Positions 26,044-33,898 of a stretch of DNA of 64,000 nucleotides are shown piece after piece. Position numbers and translations under genes: made by a program. The stretch comes from Nostoc sp. MS1 (lineage in GTDB: Bacteria; Cyanobacteriota; Cyanobacteriia; Cyanobacteriales; Nostocaceae): positions 2,291,501-2,355,500 of the forward strand of contig NZ_AP023441.1 of the NCBI RefSeq assembly GCF_019976755.1, in the 5' to 3' direction. Under the pieces are notes generated by a model. That model had not been told where the DNA came from. It ran no database searches and worked only from the letters and a program-made list of their open reading frames with translations. The stretch's first letter is position 1, and each line of letters opens with the position of its first letter.

Positions 26044-26703
26044 TTAAGCAGAAGAATAAGAGTTAAATTTTACACGTTTTGTACTGTAGTTTCTCTTTTC
26101 ACCTTTTCTTTGAACTCCATCAATGACAGCATAAGCAAGGTCTAATTCGTCATCAAAAGTTTTCGAGGCAAGTTCATCTTTTTTAAGGTGTTGCCACTCT
26201 AATTCAATGGGATTCATTTCTGAACAATATTTGGGTAAAAAGAAGATGTACAAACCCATGTCTTCCCACTTTGACCATAATTGCTGAACCTCTTTACACC
26301 GATGTATCGGGCCGTTGTCCTGCACGATGACTCTGATGCGTCCTGATTGTTTGGCTTCTGCTGCTTCAAGCTCCATCATTTGGATATAGGATTTGCGTGA
26401 AACGCCGCCAATCACCAAACCGTACACAAAGCTAATTAGGGGTTGAAGGAACCCAATAATACTTAACCTTCGCCCCCTACGTTTACTTTGCTCCAAGCGT
26501 TTTTGCTGTCCTCGAAAGTAATAACTGTAACTGGGTTCACTCCAGGCACAAAACCCTGATTCATCCATATACTTTAAATCGATTTCTCCAGCAGCAGCAG
26601 ATAATTCCAACATCTCTAAGTCTGCCTGTTTGATTTGCTGCAATACTTTGTCTTGCTTTCCTTTGTGGCTTTTTCTAGTTCGCTTCCAAATGACCCCCTT
26701 TTT
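26044..26703 (-). CDS. IS630 transposase, OrfB (DDE catalytic part), copy 1
   Basis: The catalytic half, open in the -1 frame from the A7G5 tract. DDE residues: Asp in LKYMDESGF, Asp in VIVQDNGPIH and Glu in EMNPIELEWQHLK. There is no good start codon of its own near the overlap (the first candidate is an internal TTG), so the product is most likely an OrfAB fusion made by slippage. It differs from copy 2 at about a dozen residues, all in the last half. Family knowledge: IS630 transposases act as such fusions in many cyanobacterial elements. Confidence 0.85.
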   Translation of the reverse strand, partial: KKGVIWKRTRKSHKGKQDKVLQQIKQADLEMLELSAAAGEIDLKYMDESGFCAWSEPSYSYYFRGQQKRLEQSKRRGRRLSIIGFLQPLISFVYGLVIGGVSRKSYIQMMELEAAEAKQSGRIRVIVQDNGPIHRCKEVQQLWSKWEDMGLYIFFLPKYCSEMNPIELEWQHLKKDELASKTFDDELDLAYAVIDGVQRKGEKRNYSTKRVKFNSYSSA

Positions 26704-27098
26704 TTGAGTACCTGCCTTAACCAGTCAGGACTCAATTTCACGGAGCGTTCTTGCTCTAATTTTTGGGCTAATTGAACACTATTATATGTACGTGGTTCTT
26801 GCTCCAAGCATTTTTCTAAGAACGCCATGTCAGCTTCTGCCCACCTTGATTTTCCTCCCCGCCCTGCTTTCTCCCACAGTCCTTCTAGACCTTGTTTTTC
26901 CCATCTATGCAAAACTTCTCTTACTGTTTGGGCAGTCCAGTCAAAGTGATCTGCTATCTTCTCTACGTACCAACCATGTGCGCTTAATCTGATCACTTCG
27001 GCTCGGTCTTTCACTTTCTGGGGTACATCTGCCGTTCTCAGGTTGAACAGAATTTTATCTTGCTTAGGAGTCAGAAATACCCTTAAACGGCTGCCCAT
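26616..27098 (-). CDS. IS630 transposase, OrfA (helix-turn-helix part), copy 1
   Basis: A 160-residue frame carrying the DNA-binding half: PQKVKDRAEVIRLSAHGWYV, then IADHFDWTAQTVREVLHRW, a helix-turn-helix of the Tc1/IS630 type, and the winged second unit ending in LSPDWLRQVLKKRG. The protein leaves the conserved path after this point: the IS630 continuation (KRTRKSHKGKQD) is found in the -1 frame. The switch point is a T7C5 tract at 26694-26705 (A7G5 on the coding strand). Identical in protein sequence to copy 2. Confidence 0.85.
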   Translation of the reverse strand: MGSRLRVFLTPKQDKILFNLRTADVPQKVKDRAEVIRLSAHGWYVEKIADHFDWTAQTVREVLHRWEKQGLEGLWEKAGRGGKSRWAEADMAFLEKCLEQEPRTYNSVQLAQKLEQERSVKLSPDWLRQVLKKRGSFGSELEKATKESKTKYCSKSNRQT

Positions 27099-27195
27099 AT
27101 CCCTGTTACCTTGGTAAACACATTTATGTATTTACTTATCTTTACACACTTTGGTTTTTTCACCTTGTTCTACTTAGTATAAAAATTTATCTTGT

Positions 27196-28794
27196 CTAAA
27201 TTTGTGAAGGTATAAATTTATATTCCGATAAGATATACGCCTTTTTATCTTGATAAGATAATGGCTGACCAAATTCAGATGATAAAATATCCAAAAAAGT
27301 TTTAGACTTTTCCCAATTATTTACAAAAAATAGCTCATGACTCATTATCAAAGCAATTTTGATAGTAACTTGGCTTTTTATTTCGGATTTAATTGCCAGT
27401 AATAAATTTTTATAATCCTCTTGTTTGAGAGTTAAATCGATCCTACTAACAACAAAAATTTCTTTTGATTGTTCCTTATCCAGAGAGAATAATTTATTTC
27501 TAATATCTGACTTTAACTTTTCACTGTCATTAGTAAACCATACCACTAGATGATTATCTTCTGGAATCTGTTCTAAATAGTATTTGACTGTACTTGCAAT
27601 ATATCCAGGATAAATTATCACTGGGTTATTAGCTTGCCATTGAGATTCTATTAAATTAGCAACTGGTTTATAATATTCTACTGGTTGATACGCTTGGAAA
27701 CTTACCCAATTAAATGTAAAAATTCCAGTTAATATAGTCAATAATATAATAGATATTTTTTTTATATACTTGATTTTTATTGATGTAATTTGTAAAACTA
27801 AAAATCCTATAAAAGGTACAATTCCAGGTAAAATTATTCGATAGAAGAAAATATGTGTTTTAATTAATGAGTAAATGATAATTTCTAGCCAAAAAACTAA
27901 AGCAGCAAGAATAAAAGGATAATTATTTTTCCATTGTCCAAAAAATAATGCCATAGTGAGTAGGGCAAAAAATATAAATACAATAATATTATCAGTATTA
28001 GAATGAAAAAATAAATTCGATAACCCAAACAGATATTTTGTTGTGGAAGATAATAGTTCCCAAGAAAGGGGAGGCATCCACCAATCTATTGTCCTTTGAG
28101 TCAAAGTAGTTAAATAAATAAAATAAAAAAATGAAAATATTAGACAAGGTATAGCTAGAGATAAAATCAACTTATTCCAATAAACATCTTTTTTCTCCAA
28201 AATTGTCATTAAAATTATAAATAAAGCAATAGGAGGTACTAGCATAATACCTACTAATTGAACTGATGTAGCTAATGACAAGCCTAAAGTCAAGCCAACA
28301 TACGCAAATGATTTTTCTGGCTTAGATGCAATACGAGAAGCAAAGAAAAATGCAATTACTGTAGCAAACACAAGTAATGAGTAGAGCCTAATTTCCTGTG
28401 AATATCGCAGTATTATCGGTAGAGTAGCAAAGTAAACACCTCCTAAAATACTAGCTACAGAAGAATATTGTTTAAGCCACTTCATTAAAACAATAAGTGA
28501 GCCAATATCAAAAATTATGGAAAGCAAACGACAAAATTCTTCACTCGCATTTATTTTTGTCCAAAAATAAAGCAAGATAAAATATAAAGGTGGTTTGTCA
28601 TAATCTCTTAACGAAATAATTAATTTGATAATGTTAAAATCTTTATCCCAGCGAAAGGAAAAAGATTCATCAATCCACATTCCACGATCTAAACCAATGA
28701 AACGAAGAATTAAAGCTAATATTAAAATTAATACTAGGGCATAAGGGTAGAAATTGTTTATTTCTAAATTATGGGAATCCCTGATTTTTTCCAT
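27196..28794 (-). CDS. GT39/ArnT-like membrane glycosyltransferase
   Basis: A polytopic protein of about 532 residues with roughly ten membrane helices. The first periplasmic loop has the catalytic-type acid DRGMWIDESFSF, followed by the DYDKPPLYFIL segment, the two hallmarks of the dolichol/undecaprenyl-phosphate mannosyltransferase-like PMT_2 family (GT39/GT83). These transfer a sugar from a polyprenyl carrier to protein or lipid. The C-terminal 130 residues are soluble. The frame opens at GTG 28848; ATG 28794 is preferred. The gene is strikingly AT-rich compared with its neighbours, which may mean recent transfer. Confidence 0.78.
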   Translation of the reverse strand: MEKIRDSHNLEINNFYPYALVLILILALILRFIGLDRGMWIDESFSFRWDKDFNIIKLIISLRDYDKPPLYFILLYFWTKINASEEFCRLLSIIFDIGSLIVLMKWLKQYSSVASILGGVYFATLPIILRYSQEIRLYSLLVFATVIAFFFASRIASKPEKSFAYVGLTLGLSLATSVQLVGIMLVPPIALFIILMTILEKKDVYWNKLILSLAIPCLIFSFFYFIYLTTLTQRTIDWWMPPLSWELLSSTTKYLFGLSNLFFHSNTDNIIVFIFFALLTMALFFGQWKNNYPFILAALVFWLEIIIYSLIKTHIFFYRIILPGIVPFIGFLVLQITSIKIKYIKKISIILLTILTGIFTFNWVSFQAYQPVEYYKPVANLIESQWQANNPVIIYPGYIASTVKYYLEQIPEDNHLVVWFTNDSEKLKSDIRNKLFSLDKEQSKEIFVVSRIDLTLKQEDYKNLLLAIKSEIKSQVTIKIALIMSHELFFVNNWEKSKTFLDILSSEFGQPLSYQDKKAYILSEYKFIPSQI

Positions 28795-29126
28795 AATTTT
28801 TATAAAATCCTGTATATCAGAGCGAGAAATAGGCTGTAAGTCATACACCCCTAAAATCTGGGTGTTAAAATAATGAAAAATGGCTAGGCATCAGTATACA
28901 GGAATCAGATTTTATTTTTGAAGAAATTTTAGTATCTGTAGGGTTGGCAATGGTCAACGCTACTTGCGCGATTGTTGGGAAACCCTTCAATGTAGGGCTT
29001 CCCCTCCGCAATATTTCCACAATTAAGTATGAATCCTATAGTAGTATCTTGATAGTAGATATACTATTGCTCTTACGTTACAAAGTAATTTGACACGATG
29101 TTGAGAATTATGACAAATCACATAAG
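28795..29126. other. Intergenic region between GT39-like gene and devA
   Basis: About 330 bp. A GTAGGG-containing stretch (28938-29005) has degenerate self-complementarity. No gene or clear regulatory site was recognised. Confidence 0.35.
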
Positions 29127-29861
29127 TTAGGGCTTTTCACTCCACGCACCCGTGTCATAACTGACGATCGCAGTTTGGGAATCACGAGCGAGTATACCGT
29201 CTTCCATATCGACGATGCGATCGGCTATGTCTAGAATACGGTTGTCGTGAGTAACTAATAATATAGATGTGCCTTGGTCTTTAGCTAGACGCTGCATAAT
29301 TTCTACGACATCGCGTCCTGATTGTTTATCTAGGGCGGCTGTTGGTTCGTCTGCTAGTACCAAGGGCGGATTATTGACTAGGGCGCGAGCGATCGCAACT
29401 CTTTGTTTTTGTCCACCGGAAAGATTGTCTGGGTAATAATCAACGCGGTTTTCTAAACCTACGGCTGTCAACATTGCTTCTGATTTGGCGATTGCATCTC
29501 CTTGGGAAATATGCTCGTTTAACTCCACCGCCATCTGCACATTTTGTCTTGCAGTCAGAAAATTTAGCAGGTTGTGAGCCTGAAAAATGTAACCAATACT
29601 ACGACGAATTTGCACCAGTTTATTCTGGCTAGCGCCTGCTAACTCTACACCTAAAAATTGCAAACTCCCTTCTTGAACTGAGCGCAAGCCACCAATTAAG
29701 CTTAGTAATGTAGTCTTACCTGAACCCGATGGCCCCGTCATAATGACAATTTCTCCGGGGTAAATTTCTAGGTTAATATCAAATAAAATTTGCCTTTTGA
29801 GTGCGCCTTTGCCATAGTAATGATTGAGATTTTTAATGGCAATTACAGCTTCTTGTCTCAT
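29127..29861 (-). CDS. devA: DevA-type ABC exporter ATP-binding protein
   Basis: A 244-residue ATPase of the MacB/LolD class. Walker A is TGPSGSGKTTLL, the Q-loop lies in IGYIFQAHNLL, the signature is LSGGQKQRVAIARAL and Walker B is LVLADEPTAALD, with the switch His in VTHDNRI. It powers the DevBC exporter encoded just upstream; in heterocyst-forming cyanobacteria DevBCA exports heterocyst glycolipids through a TolC channel. Several DevBCA paralogues exist in such genomes, so the exact cargo is inferred. About 130 bp separate it from devC. Confidence 0.85.
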   Translation of the reverse strand: MRQEAVIAIKNLNHYYGKGALKRQILFDINLEIYPGEIVIMTGPSGSGKTTLLSLIGGLRSVQEGSLQFLGVELAGASQNKLVQIRRSIGYIFQAHNLLNFLTARQNVQMAVELNEHISQGDAIAKSEAMLTAVGLENRVDYYPDNLSGGQKQRVAIARALVNNPPLVLADEPTAALDKQSGRDVVEIMQRLAKDQGTSILLVTHDNRILDIADRIVDMEDGILARDSQTAIVSYDTGAWSEKP

Positions 29862-29918
29862 AATATTTAGTGTTGCTAATAGTGAATAGTTCCGAGACGG
29901 AACTGTAGTGCCTCAAAC

Positions 29919-29952
29919 AATTCAAAATTTAAAATCCAAAATTCAAAATTAA
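29919..29952. repeat. AAAATCC / AAAATTC tandem repeat
   Basis: Heptamer-like units caaaatttaaaatccaaaattcaaaatt between devC and devA. The same kind of repeat lies between devB and devC at 31225-31258. Confidence 0.65.
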
Positions 29953-29989
29953 TTTTACTTCCATAGTTTTTCCATTATCCATTACTTTT

Positions 29990-31147
29990 TTAGAAAATAT
30001 CTGCTGGGTCGGCGGAGCGTAATTTACGGACAGCGATCGCACCAGAAACAAAACACATAATTATAGTGAGAACTAGAACCGTAATAGCGCGATCATAACT
30101 CATAAAAACTGGTAATAATGTAGCATCTCTAGCAATTTGATAGAGGAACATGGCAAATAGCCATCCAGGTATATAACCTAAGCAAGCTAATAAAAATGCT
30201 TCTTGTAAAATTACAGTTAATAGATATTTTTGTGTATATCCTATGGCTTTTAAAGTAGCATATTCAGATAAATGATCAGCAACTTCTGTATAGAGAATTT
30301 GATAAACAATTACAGTCCCAACAATAAAACCCATAACTGTTCCTAAGCTAAAAATAAAGCCGATAGCTGTACTACTCGCCCAATAATTACGCTCAAAATC
30401 GATAAATTCCTGTTTGGTTAAGACATTTATATCTTGAGGTAAATAACTGCGTAATTCTTGAGTAACAGCTTCGGCATTTGCTCCTGGCTTTAATCTAATC
30501 AAGCCAATATCAATTAACCCTTGCCGCCTGATAGGAAATAGGCGTAAGAAGTTCACATCACTAGTAATTAAATTACCGTCTGCTCCAAAAGATGCACCCA
30601 AGGTAAATAGCCCAACAACATTAACTCGCCTACGTCTTACTTCTGCATAAATACTCTGTCCTTTGTCGAAATTATCAGCAATAGGTCCGTATTCTTGTCT
30701 GGAAGAACGGTCAAATAAAACAGTGTCAGGAAGTTTGAGCTTATCTAAATTTTCTTGAACTCCTTGCAAATTAAATATATTAGTTTCTGGATTGATACCA
30801 AAAACTAAAATACTCCGAGTCTTCCCAGTATATGGATTTTTCCAAACAGAGTAATCCAAATATATAGGATGGACAGATTGGACAGATGGTAGTTCTAAAG
30901 CTTTATACAAACGCCGTTGCGAAAAGCCTTTCATAGCAAGGACGGCGTTTGATTGTTTATTAATTAAAACAATATCGCCTTGCAAACTTGTGTGTAAGCG
31001 CACATTACTATAGTACAGAGCATCGCGGAAACCTAGCTGCATAAACATGAGGATGTCAGCAAAGGCAATTCCAGCGAGGGCGACGGCTAGGCGCGTTTTT
31101 TCGCGGGTTAATTGTAGCCAAGATAGAGGTATTCTTTTACGGTTCAT
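29990..31147 (-). CDS. devC: DevC-type ABC exporter permease
   Basis: A 385-residue MacB/FtsX-like permease. One helix near the N terminus (TRLAVALAGIAFADILMFMQ) is followed by a large extracytoplasmic domain and then three helices (about residues 260-370) with the FtsX pattern (GTVMGFIVGTVIVYQILYTE, then DHLSEYATLKAIGYTQKYL). The N terminus PLSWLQLTREKTRLAVALAG is the DevC signature. The frame opens at TTG 31192; ATG 31147 gives the family-typical start. It lies between devB and devA in one operon. Confidence 0.86.
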   Translation of the reverse strand: MNRKRIPLSWLQLTREKTRLAVALAGIAFADILMFMQLGFRDALYYSNVRLHTSLQGDIVLINKQSNAVLAMKGFSQRRLYKALELPSVQSVHPIYLDYSVWKNPYTGKTRSILVFGINPETNIFNLQGVQENLDKLKLPDTVLFDRSSRQEYGPIADNFDKGQSIYAEVRRRRVNVVGLFTLGASFGADGNLITSDVNFLRLFPIRRQGLIDIGLIRLKPGANAEAVTQELRSYLPQDINVLTKQEFIDFERNYWASSTAIGFIFSLGTVMGFIVGTVIVYQILYTEVADHLSEYATLKAIGYTQKYLLTVILQEAFLLACLGYIPGWLFAMFLYQIARDATLLPVFMSYDRAITVLVLTIIMCFVSGAIAVRKLRSADPADIF

Positions 31148-31224
31148 TCCCTTAAATGTGATACCAAATTGGCATAGGTTTTCTTGATTCAAAATGCTGG
31201 AATAGACAATGAATCAAGGCTTTA

Positions 31225-31258
31225 AATCCAAAATCCAAAATCTAAAATCCAAAATTGG
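31225..31258. repeat. CCAAAAT heptamer repeat between devB and devC
   Basis: Units aatccaa, aatccaa, aatctaa, aatccaa repeat in the gap. The sequence then runs into the octamer ATTGGTAT at 31254-31261. Confidence 0.75.
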
Positions 31259-31263
31259 TATGA

Positions 31264-32688
31264 TTAGTTATTAATTTCAACTAATACCTTGGCGTAAGTT
31301 AAACCAGAAACTTTCTGACTATCTTCTGGGGTTAAACTAATTTTGACCTCTACAACTCTGGCATCAACATCAGCTGCTGGGTCTGTATTTAAGACATCCT
31401 TCTTACCGATTTTCCTGCCGATTTCGGTGACGGTTCCTTTGATTTCACCGTTAAAGGCTCCGTTATCGCTGCTGGCTGTGACAGTTTGACCTATGCGAAC
31501 TCGACTAATACTATCTTCAGGAACTTCGGCAATAATCATCATTTGGTCGGTTTGTCCCATTTCCGCAATACCATCGGCGGTAATGGCTTCACCAGCTTTG
31601 GTGTAGATTTTGAGGATTTCTCCAGCCGATGGTGCTTGAATGTAGCTTAATTTTAAATCGGCTTCGGCTTTTCTAAGACTAGCGATCGCATTACTCACTT
31701 GAGCTTGAGCCACCTGCACATCTGTCGGGCTAACTTCCACCAATTTTTTGAGTTTGGCTTTTTCTTCCTCAATTTGTCTTTGTAAGGTGGCGATGGTTTT
31801 GTCGCGGGTAGCCGTAGCTTCAATTAGCTGCTGTTGCAAAGTGGTTAAGGTTTTTACCTGATTAGCTCTAGCCTCAGCAATTTGCTGTCTCAGAGTTCCT
31901 AGTGCTTGTCTCAAGGCGGCTTGGCTTTCAATTACCTGCTGATTTGCCGTAACTGCATTCAACCGTCTATTATCTCGTTCTTGCTGAGAAATTGCCCCTT
32001 GGCTGTACAAGAAATCATACCGTCCAGCGTCAACTTGGGCATTACGTTGTTGGGCTTTGATGCGGTCTAAGGAAGCTCTTAAACTAGATTGCTGTCCACT
32101 CAATTCTGCTTCCAAACGACTAACTGAAGCTTGTTGAGCCACTTTCTCTGCACTTAACTGTGCAGCTATCCGAGCAATGGTTGCTTGTTGAGACTCCCTC
32201 TCACCAATTAATTGCGCCTGTAAACGAGCAATCACGGCTGATTGAGCTTGAATATCTCTGGGAGAACCGACCCTCACCTGAGCTAAATTAGCACGGGATT
32301 CGAGTACCTTGGCTTTCGCTTCTTCCACCGCCGCTAACAGGGTATCGTGATTATCTAAAATTGCTATCACTTGACCCGTCCTCACACGTTCTCCCTCTTT
32401 CACAAAGACTTGCTTAACTCGTGATGCTGATTGTAATCCCCCCACCGGAGCCGAAAGTTTAATTACTTCCCCTTGCGGTTCTAAACTTCCTACAGCACTA
32501 ACATTAGTAATTACCGGCTTTATAGGTACGGATGGGCCTAGCCTTTTGATTTGCTCAAATTTAGCTGTAGCTAGTAACCCCGCAGCCACGGCCACTGGTA
32601 GGGCTACAGCAAGACCCCACCAAATCTTAGGTTGTTCTAGATCAAGTTGCTGCTCTCTTGACCTACGTTCTTCTGTCACCCTTGACAT
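31264..32688 (-). CDS. devB: DevB-type periplasmic adaptor (membrane fusion protein)
   Basis: A 474-residue HlyD-like adaptor with an N-terminal membrane anchor (WWGLAVALPVAVAAGLLATA). After the first lipoyl half (KEGERVRTGQVIAILDNHDT) comes a coiled-coil hairpin of about 220 residues. The tip carries RYDFLYSQGAIS, an exact R-x3-L-x6-S TolC-docking motif. The second lipoyl half, IQAPSAGEILKIYTKAGEAI, and a beta-barrel follow. It is the first gene of the devBCA-type operon; a canonical NtcA promoter lies about 600 bp upstream. Confidence 0.88.
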   Translation of the reverse strand: MSRVTEERRSREQQLDLEQPKIWWGLAVALPVAVAAGLLATAKFEQIKRLGPSVPIKPVITNVSAVGSLEPQGEVIKLSAPVGGLQSASRVKQVFVKEGERVRTGQVIAILDNHDTLLAAVEEAKAKVLESRANLAQVRVGSPRDIQAQSAVIARLQAQLIGERESQQATIARIAAQLSAEKVAQQASVSRLEAELSGQQSSLRASLDRIKAQQRNAQVDAGRYDFLYSQGAISQQERDNRRLNAVTANQQVIESQAALRQALGTLRQQIAEARANQVKTLTTLQQQLIEATATRDKTIATLQRQIEEEKAKLKKLVEVSPTDVQVAQAQVSNAIASLRKAEADLKLSYIQAPSAGEILKIYTKAGEAITADGIAEMGQTDQMMIIAEVPEDSISRVRIGQTVTASSDNGAFNGEIKGTVTEIGRKIGKKDVLNTDPAADVDARVVEVKISLTPEDSQKVSGLTYAKVLVEINN

Positions 32689-33282
32689 GGTTTTTTGTCC
32701 GTTTATCTGAATTTTGCTGAAGAAAGTAATACCAATTTAAAATTCAAAAAGCGAGATTTTTTAAGTTACTCACCTTAAAACTGTTGTTAAAATTTGCACA
32801 ATTGGTATAACAATAAAGCAGGAGGTAGAAGCAAATAAAAGTTTGTTTATTAAACTTTTTTCACCACAATGGAAAAGTTTCAACAAACAAAATTAACTTC
32901 AGCCTGAGAATTAGCTAAAGTTCAGTACCTGATAAATATTTAGCTCAACAGCTTTTTTAAATGGCGAGGAATTATGTTCCGCCTTTGGCGATCGCCAATA
33001 GCAGCCTATGAGGGTTAGATGCAAAATTACTGATAAGTAGATTGGTACAAATAAAGTTCACTTCTTATGCTGTCAGTTTGACTATGCAGATAGGTTTTAT
33101 TTTGGCAAAAATTTTCCCTATTTTCTGCAACTTACATGACTTTATTTGCTTTTTTCAAGAAAATCTATCGTAAGTTTTATAAAACCGATTTATGAAGCTA
33201 GATTTTGTGCCATAAAATAACATTATCATACGAGACTTAAACTAAATTTTGTAAATTCACCCCATCAAACTTTGCCACATAG
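32689..33282 (-). other. Long untranslated leader of the devBCA-type operon
   Basis: About 590 bp between the NtcA-type -10 box and the devB start. No long frame is present. The part nearest devB (32729-32808) is bounded by ATACCAATT and AATTGGTAT as an inverted pair. It is AT-rich, with one HIP1 octamer near 32988. Its length suggests regulation or processing of the leader. Confidence 0.5.
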
Positions 33283-33324
33283 ATTTTATATTCCTCTGTT
33301 TGAGTTAAATGTAACTAAATCTAC
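33283..33324 (-). promoter_or_regulatory. Canonical NtcA-activated promoter upstream of devBCA
   Basis: Read on the minus strand, GTAGATTTAGTTAC (33324-33311) is a perfect GTA-N8-TAC NtcA site. Exactly 22 bp later comes TAAAAT (33288-33283), which fits the TA-N3-T -10 box. This is the class II NtcA promoter layout, in which the regulator replaces the -35 box. Transcription would begin near 33276 and read toward devB. NtcA dependence of devBCA is established knowledge in Anabaena; use of this particular site is inferred. Confidence 0.82.
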
Positions 33325-33405
33325 AGATGGAAAGTAAAATTTTTAACTATTGCTAGTAGTGAGTACAGCATTTTTTACAAAAACATAGAAAGTAAAATTA
33401 AAAAT

Positions 33406-33861
33406 TTATGAACGCTGTTGTGTCCATTTTTGCCATAATAGATGCACATCATCTGGTTGCCCATCATAGTTAAGCATTTGCTCAGAAATCTCTACCCAAG
33501 GTTGAGCATTACGTGTCCAAAGATTACCAACTGGATGTAACCAAGTTGTATCATCTAGCGTTCCTGGCTTAATATTAATAGTCTCTGGACTGTAAGCCCG
33601 CTCATGAAATAATCGTGTCCCGCAGTCACCGCAAAACCAGTTTTTAACTTCACGTCCACTATCAGCTTTGCGAGTCCAGACTTTTGGTTGTCCTTGAGTA
33701 ATAACAAAAGCATTTTTGGCTACAGTTAAAGACATACCAAAAGCACTGGAGGATTGTTTTTGACATTCTTTACAATGGCACACATAAAGAGTTAGCGGTT
33801 CAGCACGAATTTCATAGCGAATTTGTCCGCATTGACAACCGCCACTGTATAGAAAACTCAT
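33406..33861 (-). CDS. GFA/CENP-V family zinc protein
   Basis: A 151-residue protein of the glutathione-dependent formaldehyde-activating (GFA) fold. Zinc ligands are in order: SGGCQCGQIRYE (CxC), VCHCKECQKQSSSAF (CxCxxC) and WFCGDCGTRLF (CxxC). Members bind S-hydroxymethyl-glutathione or are of unknown role; most bacterial copies are not tested. It stands alone, divergent from the devBCA promoter region. Metal binding is supported by the full set of cysteines. Confidence 0.87.
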   Translation of the reverse strand: MSFLYSGGCQCGQIRYEIRAEPLTLYVCHCKECQKQSSSAFGMSLTVAKNAFVITQGQPKVWTRKADSGREVKNWFCGDCGTRLFHERAYSPETINIKPGTLDDTTWLHPVGNLWTRNAQPWVEISEQMLNYDGQPDDVHLLWQKWTQQRS

Positions 33862-33898
33862 AAGTTTTCTCTCTATACTTTAATAAATCCTAAGAATA

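Larger units (their letters stand above)
26002..27176 (-). mobile_element. IS630-family insertion sequence, copy 1 (1175 bp)
   Basis: The ends are TAAGTAAGTCGTGGTGAAAA (26002 inward) and, on the other strand from 27176, TAAGTAGAACAAGGTGAAAA: 15 of 20 identical, starting and ending in the TA target dinucleotide that IS630 elements duplicate. Length and boundaries match copy 2 at 48672-49846 exactly. It carries two overlapping transposase frames read leftwards and sits between unrelated genes. Confidence 0.9.

Noticed and set aside
26786..26992. 68-codon frame opposite OrfA, identical in both IS630 copies
   Set aside because: Identity reflects the identical IS sequence; a shadow of the transposase gene.
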